DNA of 64,000 nucleotides, taken from the NCBI GenBank assembly GCA_937930305.1, contig CALGLE010000038.1, forward strand, positions 1-64,000, given 5' to 3'. Origin of the DNA: an uncultured Granulosicoccaceae bacterium. Its GTDB lineage: Bacteria > Pseudomonadota > Gammaproteobacteria > Granulosicoccales > Granulosicoccaceae. The notes below the pieces were generated by a model. The model was given only the letters and a program-made list of their open reading frames with translations. It had not been told where the DNA came from and did not search any database. This document shows, one piece after another, positions 34,890-43,135 of this stretch. Both the position numbers and the translations under genes were made by a program. Positions within the stretch are counted from its first letter, which is position 1. Every line of letters begins with the position of its first letter.

Positions 34890-36271
34890 CTCACTTGAAC
34901 TTCTGCTCGATTTTCTCTATCGCCTGAGGTCAACTTGGCAAGGGCATCGCCCAAAATTCCCAAGTTTGTTAGGAAGCTGGCGGTTTGTACATAAGCTGCG
35001 TCATTCAGAAAACGCTCTTCCGTACTCGTATCATGCTCATCATTGATTTGCGCCGTTCCAAAGATCCCTGCCGGGCTATTGTCTCGAGTCATCTGCCAGG
35101 GCTCATTTCTGTTGTCCAGTTCTTCGGCTGTCGCAACCGAAACACCAAACCAGCGCAAATGCCCCAGACTGACATCCAAGATTTGTGGAAGCTTACGCAT
35201 TGCTCGATTGTTAACATTGAATTCAAACGTATCGAAGGTGCGATATTGGTTACCGGCACGCGCTGCATAATTACTTACCCAAGTTTTCTTTACGATTGGC
35301 TGATACGGGTTTTCCCACAATCCCATAACAAGGGCTGCGCCCATTAGGGGTAATGCAGCAATGCCAGCGCCAACGCCCATTAGCTGGTTTAAAGGGCCAG
35401 CGAAGTGCGCGGTGTACATCCCCTTTCGTAACGGTGCCGCCATGAAACTATCAGCCAATTTGAGCACGACTTGCTCGTCCGCTCGAATGATGTATCGACC
35501 CGACACAATGCAACGCTCTAGATTTAATTGCTCACCTACGTAGGTGTGCTGCAGCACCATAGAGTCTTTAATTTCTGTGTTGCGATCGATCACTACGCTC
35601 GAGTCCAGAACGACCGTGCCGTGCAAATTTGCAGACTTATCCACTCGACAATGGTTTCCAGCATGAGTTTGACCCAAGCGAACAGAACGTGGATTTATCG
35701 TGCTTCTGTAGCCGGTTGTTAATCCCAGTGCTCTTTCCCGACCGCGCAAACTGATTTGGCTAATTTCACCACGAGCCGCAGCCAGGTTCAGATCCAAATA
35801 CTCTTTGAAATCTGTAATGCTCGTTGCCGGTTGCAGAATTTGAACTAGATCTTCACTGTGTGCATTCGTATTCTGGTGTGCCAGCTTAGCGTTAGTTTCT
35901 GAGGCTTGTTGAAGAATGAATTCGTTATTCGCCAGCGATTTTGTATAAATTCGATCTGCAGCAAGCAGTAGGACTTTTCCTTGAAACATACTGGGTTGAC
36001 GCCGCTTGAGTGAAGCTATTGGTTCATTAGGCCGCGAGGTGACTAGTTTGATGTTTAGCCCCCAGCGTTCCCCCGATCCAATGAATTGACGTAACGAGTT
36101 AAAGCCTCGTGAGGCCACGATTGTCATCTTTGAATGCTGCACAGACGCCACGTTTTCTAACAAGTGCTCAATGAGCATCTTGCCGCCGACGGGAAGTGTC
36201 GCAAGGCTACCGTTATCAGTTAACGGGGCCAGGGCAGCAGGCTGATGGTTTGCAATTATTATTATATGCAT
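34886..36271 (-). CDS. Nucleotidyltransferase-like / left-handed beta-helix / sugar transferase-remnant fusion
   Basis: 461-residue protein in an exopolysaccharide operon. The N-terminal ~120 residues resemble a sugar-nucleotidyltransferase (LPVGGKMLIEHLLENV), but the usual glycine-rich GxGTRL loop is not seen. A hexapeptide left-handed beta-helix segment follows (about 200-260: DKSANLHGTVVLDSSVVIDRN). The C-terminal ~150 residues read like a worn polyprenyl sugar-phosphotransferase: MRKLPQILDVSLGHLRWFGV at the place of LPQLWNVLxGxMSLVGPRP, then PAGIFGTAQI. Such a fusion is unusual. Enzymatic activity uncertain; a sensor or scaffold role is possible. Confidence 0.6.
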   Translation of the reverse strand: MHIIIIANHQPAALAPLTDNGSLATLPVGGKMLIEHLLENVASVQHSKMTIVASRGFNSLRQFIGSGERWGLNIKLVTSRPNEPIASLKRRQPSMFQGKVLLLAADRIYTKSLANNEFILQQASETNAKLAHQNTNAHSEDLVQILQPATSITDFKEYLDLNLAAARGEISQISLRGRERALGLTTGYRSTINPRSVRLGQTHAGNHCRVDKSANLHGTVVLDSSVVIDRNTEIKDSMVLQHTYVGEQLNLERCIVSGRYIIRADEQVVLKLADSFMAAPLRKGMYTAHFAGPLNQLMGVGAGIAALPLMGAALVMGLWENPYQPIVKKTWVSNYAARAGNQYRTFDTFEFNVNNRAMRKLPQILDVSLGHLRWFGVSVATAEELDNRNEPWQMTRDNSPAGIFGTAQINDEHDTSTEERFLNDAAYVQTASFLTNLGILGDALAKLTSGDRENRAEVQVS

Positions 36272-36302
36272 AGTGCTTATAAACCACCTGTTTTAACCAG
36301 GG

Positions 36303-38213
36303 TTAGTAGGCTCCCTTACCGAGTAGTACGGCTGGGATCGTTTTAAACAAAATCTTAATGTCTGTAAAAAAACTATGTGACTCGATGTAGTCGACGTCCA
36401 GTTCCACTTGTTCTGCAAAAGCAATCTCACTGCGCCCAGACACTTGCCAAATGCAGGTGATCCCAGGCTTAACATCTAAACGACGTCTATCTTTAATACT
36501 GTATTGGTCAACCTCAGATGGAACCGGTGGGCGGGGGCCTACTAATGACATAGATCCATTGAGCACATTCCAAAGTTGTGGCAATTCGTCAATTGAGTAC
36601 TTACGTATGAAGCGCCCGGTGCGTGTGATGCGAGGGTCTTCTTTCATTTTGAATAAAACACCACCTTGCATCTCGTTTTGTTCCATCAATTGTTTCTTAA
36701 CCTCTTCTGCGTCGGTGCGCATTGAGCGAAACTTAAACATGGTGAAGTATTTGCCGTATTGCCCAACCCGAGTTTGAGAAAACACCAATGGCCCCGGAGA
36801 CTCCAGCTTAATTAATGCAGACACTACGATTAAAATGGGCGATAAAGCCAGTAAGGCCAAGGCGGCTACTGTGATGTCCATTAGGCGCTTCAATGCAGTG
36901 CCCACCAGAACTGCCAAAGTCCAGAAAAAGTGGCGCAAACGATAGCGAAGCACCGCCCCTTTTAAACCAAAATTCGATTCACCATAGCGTTCAATAGTCG
37001 CCGTTCTCTGAACCTCTTTTGCTTCGGCTCGAACCCGCCACAGAAACAAAGGATTACCAATCAAATACCTGCGCCACATACGTCCAGGCTCTTGGAGTAG
37101 GCGCCAGGTCCACTCCATGCCAATGTCTCGCAACCATCGTGGTGCACGTGAAATGCGGTCAGAATAGAAATCAAATAATCCACCCACACCCATACGAACC
37201 GCAGGTTTTAAGGCATCGTGGTGTTGCGCTAGCCACAGCTCCTGTTTTGGTGCGCCAAACGCCACCAATAAGATATCGGCACCGCTTTTGTTAATGTCTT
37301 CAATAACAGTATGGGTGTCTTCTTCTGCAAAAAAACCGTGTTGATGGCCTGCCACTTTGAGTGATGGAAAGCGCTGCATGAGCTTTTCAACCATGGTGTC
37401 TGTCACACCAGGGGCTCCACCCAAAAAGTACATCGATTGTTTGTTGGTTACAGCTTGTTCGCACATTAGTGGGAACAAATCAGTACCGTTTACATTATCG
37501 CGCAAACCGATTCCAAGCCGCTTACAGGCAATGCGAATACCGATGCCATCAGCGAATATGGTTGAGAGCCCTTTAAGTGCGTTTGTATATTCTTCATCTT
37601 TATAAGCGGTGTTCAAGCAATCGGGATTAACAAATGCAAATTGAGTTGGCGTATTACTCTTGGCCGCCTGATCGATTTTTAACAGGCTGTCTTCAATAGA
37701 CAGGTTAGATATATTCACACCCAACAAGCTGAACTTGTCAGGTTTTGGTGCATTCGGACTAACACTCACTGTGCGCGCAATGGCGTATCGCAGCAGAATG
37801 GCAACGGATTCCTTCAACGTATGATTTGGATATGAGGCATGGACGGGACGTTCCTCATACGCAGATCCTGTGAGCTTTTGTAATCGCCACACAGAAATGA
37901 GCCCGGGTCGAAGCTCCGATAAGGGCAAATCCCCGGCACGACGCCGACGGTTTGCTGGCAATATAGGAGGGCCTACCCAAGCGACGGTTCCGGCGGCCAC
38001 ATTTAATATTCGAGCCAAATCTCTGCCACGCGGAACGCCTGCGAAACGAAGTAACGCATGTCGCCCGTCGGCCTGGCTTTGACGATCAAATACGCGGCCG
38101 GTTCTAAGCTTAGCTTGTATGGCCCTGGCGCAAAGAATGGGTGCTAGGAATAAGATCACAGCTGTTGCTGAAAGCCGGTCAAACAGAATTCGATTGTGTC
38201 GATCTTGTTGCAT
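36303..38213 (-). CDS. Fusion of degenerate sugar transferase, WecG/TagA/CpsF (GT26) and bacterial sugar transferase
   Basis: 636 residues with three parts. Residues 1-115 look like a compressed polyprenyl glycosylphosphotransferase (hydrophobic start, AGTVAWVGPPILP, LRPGLISVWRLQ). Residues 160-390 form a GT26 domain with NPDCLN, ADGIG, NGTDL, AFGAPKQELW and RAPRWLRDIGMEWTWRL. Residues 440-636 form a complete bacterial sugar transferase with helix, FKFRSMRTDAE, LPQLWNVLNGSMSLVGPRP and KPGITCIWQVSGR. The last starts the lipid-linked repeat unit by putting sugar-1-phosphate on undecaprenyl phosphate; GT26 adds the second sugar. An AAGGA ribosome site precedes the ATG. Confidence 0.9.
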   Translation of the reverse strand: MQQDRHNRILFDRLSATAVILFLAPILCARAIQAKLRTGRVFDRQSQADGRHALLRFAGVPRGRDLARILNVAAGTVAWVGPPILPANRRRRAGDLPLSELRPGLISVWRLQKLTGSAYEERPVHASYPNHTLKESVAILLRYAIARTVSVSPNAPKPDKFSLLGVNISNLSIEDSLLKIDQAAKSNTPTQFAFVNPDCLNTAYKDEEYTNALKGLSTIFADGIGIRIACKRLGIGLRDNVNGTDLFPLMCEQAVTNKQSMYFLGGAPGVTDTMVEKLMQRFPSLKVAGHQHGFFAEEDTHTVIEDINKSGADILLVAFGAPKQELWLAQHHDALKPAVRMGVGGLFDFYSDRISRAPRWLRDIGMEWTWRLLQEPGRMWRRYLIGNPLFLWRVRAEAKEVQRTATIERYGESNFGLKGAVLRYRLRHFFWTLAVLVGTALKRLMDITVAALALLALSPILIVVSALIKLESPGPLVFSQTRVGQYGKYFTMFKFRSMRTDAEEVKKQLMEQNEMQGGVLFKMKEDPRITRTGRFIRKYSIDELPQLWNVLNGSMSLVGPRPPVPSEVDQYSIKDRRRLDVKPGITCIWQVSGRSEIAFAEQVELDVDYIESHSFFTDIKILFKTIPAVLLGKGAY

Positions 38214-38243
38214 GGTGTAGTCCTTTTCGAAAACGGTTAAGCC

Positions 38244-39296
38244 TTAGCTTCGAGCTAAAGCGATGCGAATTCGTTGTGTGGAACCAAGAACTTTGATAGC
38301 AACAGGTTCGAGTGAACGATAAACCGCTTTTGGAGTGACTCGTTGTAGCAGAGCAGCTCCGACCGTCATTAGCGTTCGAGAAGGTTCCCGCCATAAAATA
38401 GATGGCGATTGTTTTAAGGCCTGGCAAACTAAACCTAATGCCATTTTCCCATCTTGCAAACGAATCGCTTGGCGCGACAAATATCTCAACTGATAGGCTC
38501 TAGCCAGCCCACCGGACCGGTTAACCAATTCGGGTGAGTGTATGCTGGCTTTTTCAATAACCGCTTCCCATGTCGCCAATTGCTTTGGTACGTTGGCGGA
38601 TAAGCTACCTGAATTTAAGCGGTACACGGTCAGTGCTTCTGATAATCCCTCAATTTCCCAAGAGGTGAGTGAGGCGATGCGTATCCAGCATTCAATGTCT
38701 TCTGATTGGCGAAATTTATCATCGAAAAAATAATCTTCGGTTTCGCCATATAGGTTGTCTTGAAATGCGATGTCTTTGAACACTTCGCGTCGGATAACCG
38801 GTGCAGAGCCATTACCGATTGGATTTCTACACAGTAAGTGATCAGCGGTAATTCCAGTAAGCTTTGGCATTTGATAAGTGTTCATCAAATCACCGTCTTC
38901 ATTCATGAATACCGAGCGTGAGAAACTGACGCCAACTTTAGCTGAGCTGTCTAGATGGGCAACATGCTTTTCAAGCTTATCCATTGTCCATTTGTCGTCT
39001 GAATCTAATAGCGCGATGTATTCGCCTCTAGCATGACGAATACCGGTATTTCTGGCTCCAGCTAAGCCTCTATTTTTTTCGTGCACAATGATTTGAATGC
39101 GTTCATCAGTGTAAGCTTCGCAAATCTCCCGGCTTTTGTCGGGGGATACATCGTCAACGATCAGAAATTCAAAATCACTGAAAGTTTGACTTAACACCGA
39201 ATCCACAGCTTCTGCCACAAAGCGTTCAACGCCATAGATTGGCATGACGACACTGACTTTCGGTGTATTATTATTTTTCTTATTATTTTGAGTCAT
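38244..39296 (-). CDS. Family 2 glycosyltransferase
   Basis: 350-residue GT-A glycosyltransferase with the GT2 start VSVVMPIYGVERFVAEAVDSVL, the DDVSPDKS and NRGLAGARNTG blocks, and a DxD-type LLDSDD motif. It transfers sugars to the lipid-linked repeat unit of the exopolysaccharide in the cytosol. It lies 30 bases from the downstream transferase fusion and 10 bases from the flippase, in one operon. Confidence 0.92.
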   Translation of the reverse strand: MTQNNKKNNNTPKVSVVMPIYGVERFVAEAVDSVLSQTFSDFEFLIVDDVSPDKSREICEAYTDERIQIIVHEKNRGLAGARNTGIRHARGEYIALLDSDDKWTMDKLEKHVAHLDSSAKVGVSFSRSVFMNEDGDLMNTYQMPKLTGITADHLLCRNPIGNGSAPVIRREVFKDIAFQDNLYGETEDYFFDDKFRQSEDIECWIRIASLTSWEIEGLSEALTVYRLNSGSLSANVPKQLATWEAVIEKASIHSPELVNRSGGLARAYQLRYLSRQAIRLQDGKMALGLVCQALKQSPSILWREPSRTLMTVGAALLQRVTPKAVYRSLEPVAIKVLGSTQRIRIALARS

Positions 39297-39306
39297 AGTA
39301 ACGATC

Positions 39307-40668
39307 TCACAGCTGAGTAACGGGTTTAACCGTTGAAGTTTGAACAGGGAGAGCCTGTGCTTTAAGTTGTTCGTGCCTACGCACGTTCACCCAATAGTAA
39401 AGTGGGGCATTGATCATATAGATCGATACAACTGAAAGCGCTGCGCCGACAATCCCCCATTGCACGCCAATCAGTAGCGCGATGGTATACAAAATAGTGA
39501 AAGGCAAATACCAACGTAAATCGGCTTTAGTTCGGCCAGTAGCTCGCAAGTATTGCGATGCTGATTCGTTGAAAGCCAACGGAATTCCAGCTAAACAAAA
39601 GATAATGAGTATGGGAACTGCTCCGTGTTCAACCCATTGATTGCCAAATATAATCGGTACATACCAAGGTGCCGTTGATGCTTGCAATGCCACCCATGGC
39701 ACCACAACGATAAACGTCAACAATAATCCACGTTTGAATCGCTCTTGAATCGATTGGTGATCTGACTTCCCGCATAAGTAGGAGTACAGGGCACGACTTA
39801 GTGCCGAAAGTAAGCTTCGGGTTATACCCAGGCCTGCATTCATAGCAAAGAAGTAGACACCTAGGGCGTTCACACCCAGCAAGCTACCAACAATGAGTAC
39901 ATCAATATTGGTACGGAATATAGTGAGTAACTCAACACCCAGAACTTGACGGCCGAACCGAATGATCTTCCGGGTGGATTCCCAAGACTGTGGCCACTTT
40001 GCCACGTACTTAACTCGGCGACGTTGTGGGATAACCCAAAGCGGTACCACCAAAACCTTGGGTAGGATAAGTGCCCACACTCCAAAACCGGTTACTGCCA
40101 GGGTGATGGTGAGAATGCAATCCCCAATGGCTTGGAATATGTCGCCTTTCGCCAAGGCGTCAAGGTGATTGTTTCTTTGATTTAAAGCGCCATGCAGTTC
40201 ACCGAAAGGCATCATTAAATACGACAGTGCCAGCACACAGATCGGCCAGACCAAATTTGGTGCGTCGTACCAAATCGCAATTGGGTAGGCCACAGCGCAT
40301 TGCAGAGTGAATAAGAAAATCCCAATGGCCCAATTCAGTGCATTAGCGATGTGTTTGTGTTTTTCTAATTGTTCGTCGCTGGCTTGAACGATATAGGCTG
40401 AGGTGCCAAATCGGGCAATGACGTGTGCTATTTCGTTGCTGGCGAGAGCAATCGCAGCCAAGCCGAAATATTCGGGTGTCATTAAACGGGCGACAATTAA
40501 TGTGGTTAGCAGTCTGAAGACTCGGCCAATGACTTGGGCCATGCCAAGCCATCCAGCACCGCTCAAGAACGCATCAGACGCGATTCTATCGAGTACTTTA
40601 GGAGGCCAAGACGTAACGCGATGCTTTGCGTTTTCGTGTGCCCCAGATGTCTTAGGGGAGTCGAGCAT
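39307..40668 (-). CDS. Wzx-type polysaccharide flippase
   Basis: 453-residue integral membrane protein of the MOP/PST flippase group, with about 12-14 helices. The WLGMAQVIGRVFRLLTTLIVARLMTPEYFG start is a family hallmark. It would flip lipid-linked repeat units across the inner membrane for Wzy polymerisation (see 44836). First gene of the leftward exopolysaccharide operon; divergent from the STAS gene. Confidence 0.9.
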   Translation of the reverse strand: MLDSPKTSGAHENAKHRVTSWPPKVLDRIASDAFLSGAGWLGMAQVIGRVFRLLTTLIVARLMTPEYFGLAAIALASNEIAHVIARFGTSAYIVQASDEQLEKHKHIANALNWAIGIFLFTLQCAVAYPIAIWYDAPNLVWPICVLALSYLMMPFGELHGALNQRNNHLDALAKGDIFQAIGDCILTITLAVTGFGVWALILPKVLVVPLWVIPQRRRVKYVAKWPQSWESTRKIIRFGRQVLGVELLTIFRTNIDVLIVGSLLGVNALGVYFFAMNAGLGITRSLLSALSRALYSYLCGKSDHQSIQERFKRGLLLTFIVVVPWVALQASTAPWYVPIIFGNQWVEHGAVPILIIFCLAGIPLAFNESASQYLRATGRTKADLRWYLPFTILYTIALLIGVQWGIVGAALSVVSIYMINAPLYYWVNVRRHEQLKAQALPVQTSTVKPVTQL

Positions 40669-41034
40669 TTCAGATGCTTCTTTTTATTGTTAGCGACGGT
40701 TCTACTGACCGTTTCTAAGGTTTACGGCAGAAGTTCCCAATCACTTACCCCTGCCTTTGCTACTAAGGTCTGACTTGCGGTCCAGTCGAAAACACTGTTG
40801 TTTGTGAGACTTATTCGAGTATTCGATTGCTTCACACTTTTTCGCGAACTGATGCTGTGCGACTGATTTTGGATACTCAGTGGTAAACATCCGCTTGTTT
40901 ATGTGATGAATCTCATACTTAAAACGGAGATTTGGACACAGTCTGTATCAGCTGTGTTGGCGCTAAAAAGCTCAGCCATTTGGCATTCGTGCCGATACAT
41001 GCATCACAAGAAAGCCCATTTTTGAGAGGTGTGT
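40669..41034. promoter_or_regulatory. Divergent promoter region of the exopolysaccharide locus
   Basis: 366 bases between the flippase gene (leftward) and the STAS gene (rightward); both operons must be started from here. It is A/T-richer than its flanks and contains a small CGGT/ACCG hairpin near 40696, but no promoter box is unambiguous. Confidence 0.4.
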
Positions 41035-41373
41035 GTGATTTCGCTTGATCATCAAGCACTGGAGGACCGTGACTTGGTAGCGCTGGAAGGGCGCCTGGTG
41101 AGCTCGGTTAGTGCCGGTACAGCGGATGAACTTGTCGCCATTTTCGACAACGGATGCGGTGTGCTGCATCTAGAGATGTCACGGGTAGAGACCGTCGACT
41201 CAAGGGGATTGTCTGCCTTAGTCAGTGTGATGCGACGCGTGCACAGAGACGAAGGCAGCTTCGCATTAATTAATGTGAGTGATGAGGTACGTGCTTTGTT
41301 AGAACTTACTCGATTAAACGATGTTTTCGACTTGCTTAGCGGTGACTCGGAGGGTGAATCGCGTGCAGCGTAA
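41035..41373 (+). CDS. STAS-domain (anti-anti-sigma-like) protein
   Basis: 112-residue single STAS domain protein from GTG 41035, with a GAGAGG ribosome site; the in-frame GTG at 41029 overlaps that site. The conserved phosphorylatable serine motif is intact, Ser56 in TVDSRGLSAL. Such proteins act in partner-switching with an anti-sigma kinase. No kinase is encoded nearby. As first gene of the rightward exopolysaccharide operon it suggests control of secretion or synthesis by a phosphorylation switch. The next gene starts 19 bases later. Confidence 0.85.
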   Translation: MISLDHQALEDRDLVALEGRLVSSVSAGTADELVAIFDNGCGVLHLEMSRVETVDSRGLSALVSVMRRVHRDEGSFALINVSDEVRALLELTRLNDVFDLLSGDSEGESRAA

Positions 41374-41392
41374 CTTAGTTACCGCATGTGAA

Positions 41393-43126
41393 ATGACAAT
41401 GTTCAACTTAGCCTATCGCACGCCGTGTTTTCTCATCACGCTGTGCACTGTGATCCTGTCAGGATGTATGGCATTGCCAAATAATTCAGACTCAGGTCTT
41501 GTGTCCACTGTGTCCGATTCAGGAGCAATCCACTCTGAAAAGTCCAGCGATAGGCTGCGTGGGCATGTGTCTAAAGAATCCACCGTATGGCGATTGGGCT
41601 CACTCGAGGGGTTTTGTTCAGTACAGGCTGGTGATTCGCGAGGGGATCTGGTGGTCGATGATGTTTTGTTGGCGACTGATGCGCTTTTTGAAACAGCTAT
41701 TCCGCAAATTTCAGTATCGGGTGAGGAGGTGTTGAAGCAGCTGGCTCAGCGCTTGGAACAATACGAAGACATCAAACGAATTGAATTGGTCGGACACGCA
41801 GATCGGCGCGGTAGCGCATCTAAGAACTACAAACTGGCGCAAAATCGCGCTGAGTCAGTGCGCACTTGGTTGATGAATGAATTGGACGAACCCATCGATA
41901 TGAGGGTATTGAGTTTAGGTGAGTCTCAGTCTCGAAAACGTCAGCGAGTGGAAGAGCTGGCCACCGATCGTCGAGTCGATGTACGCATCATTGCGGCGGG
42001 TTCAACCGGTGCCAGTATTGATAGCACACTGTGCTCAGTGCCCACTGTGGGTGACCAAGTTGCCTCAAGTTCTGCGCTGCGAGTGAATGCCAAAACAGCA
42101 CAAAGCAACAAATCAGATCGAAACCGTTTGGAAGCCTTTCAAGGTGAACTGCCCATTTCCCCAGGTGATCAACTTAATATAATGATCGCCGGTGATGAAG
42201 ACTGGAACGGTGTATACGAGGTATCGGTAGGGGGTGGAATTGATATTCCATTGCTGGGGCGACTCACTGTGGCAGGTTTGACAGTACCTGCGATCAAAAC
42301 AATCCTTGCGGATGAATTAGTGGATCAACAGCTGGTTCGCAGGAATGCCGTTAATGTGGATGCCTCGGTTGTTGAATGGTCGCCCATTGAAGTATTTGTT
42401 CGAGGTGCGGTGTTTCAAAAGGGCCGAGTTTCAATAAACTTTGCCAAGCCAGAGTTTCTAGAGCTTCGTGCCATGCGTGATGGCGGTGACGATGGGCAGG
42501 GGCGATTACTCAGCTTTGCGTTGCAGCAAGCCGGTGGTGTTCGGCCCGATGCTGACCTTTCCAGCATTCAGATTTTACGTCATGGGGAAACCATTCCAGT
42601 GGATTTGTCTGGGCTTGTGCATGGGGAGTTAGTGCGTGATGTGCCGTTGATTTCCGGTGATGAGGTGGTGGTGGCTAGCACCGGTCGGTTTGATGATGAA
42701 CTGGCTGCACCAACACAAATTACCCCCCCAGGTATTCGTGTGTTTATGTCAAACGCCACAGCGCCCGTTTACGGTAACTCATTGGCGCACATCACTAAAG
42801 ATGAATCAGCCCTGCCGTATGGCTCCCGATTGGTGCATGCCCTCATCAGTATGAACTGTATCGGTGGTACACAAAGTGTAAATTCGGCTAGGCGAACCGT
42901 TCTGATTTCTAAAGATCATGTCACCGGTGAAATCTCCGTAACTGAACGTTCTGTTCAACGATTGTTGCGAGAGCCCAATCGATTGGATGTGAATCCCTAT
43001 CTGATGCCAAGCGATGCCATTGCCTGTTTTGACACGGATGTTTCTAATATTCGAGAGATTGCAAAAGTATTCAATGATTTGTTTAGCCCGCTGGTCGCAC
43101 TTTCAGTGATTTTTGGACAGTTCTAA
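41393..43126 (+). CDS. OmpA domain-Wza fusion polysaccharide export lipoprotein
   Basis: 577-residue outer-membrane lipoprotein from ATG 41393: signal ending ILSGC (Cys25). Residues 90-200 form an OmpA-type peptidoglycan-binding domain (IELVGHADRRGSASKNYKLAQNRAESV). Residues 250-577 form the polysaccharide biosynthesis/export (Wza) part, with PISPGDQLNIMI, the IDIPLLGRLTVAGLT strand, a SLBB-like second region and a C-terminal hydrophobic stretch (LVALSVIF). It should form the export channel for the polymer made by the neighbouring genes. The OmpA domain in front of Wza is uncommon and would tie the pore to peptidoglycan. Confidence 0.88.
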   Translation: MTMFNLAYRTPCFLITLCTVILSGCMALPNNSDSGLVSTVSDSGAIHSEKSSDRLRGHVSKESTVWRLGSLEGFCSVQAGDSRGDLVVDDVLLATDALFETAIPQISVSGEEVLKQLAQRLEQYEDIKRIELVGHADRRGSASKNYKLAQNRAESVRTWLMNELDEPIDMRVLSLGESQSRKRQRVEELATDRRVDVRIIAAGSTGASIDSTLCSVPTVGDQVASSSALRVNAKTAQSNKSDRNRLEAFQGELPISPGDQLNIMIAGDEDWNGVYEVSVGGGIDIPLLGRLTVAGLTVPAIKTILADELVDQQLVRRNAVNVDASVVEWSPIEVFVRGAVFQKGRVSINFAKPEFLELRAMRDGGDDGQGRLLSFALQQAGGVRPDADLSSIQILRHGETIPVDLSGLVHGELVRDVPLISGDEVVVASTGRFDDELAAPTQITPPGIRVFMSNATAPVYGNSLAHITKDESALPYGSRLVHALISMNCIGGTQSVNSARRTVLISKDHVTGEISVTERSVQRLLREPNRLDVNPYLMPSDAIACFDTDVSNIREIAKVFNDLFSPLVALSVIFGQF

Positions 43127-43135
43127 CGTCTACTA

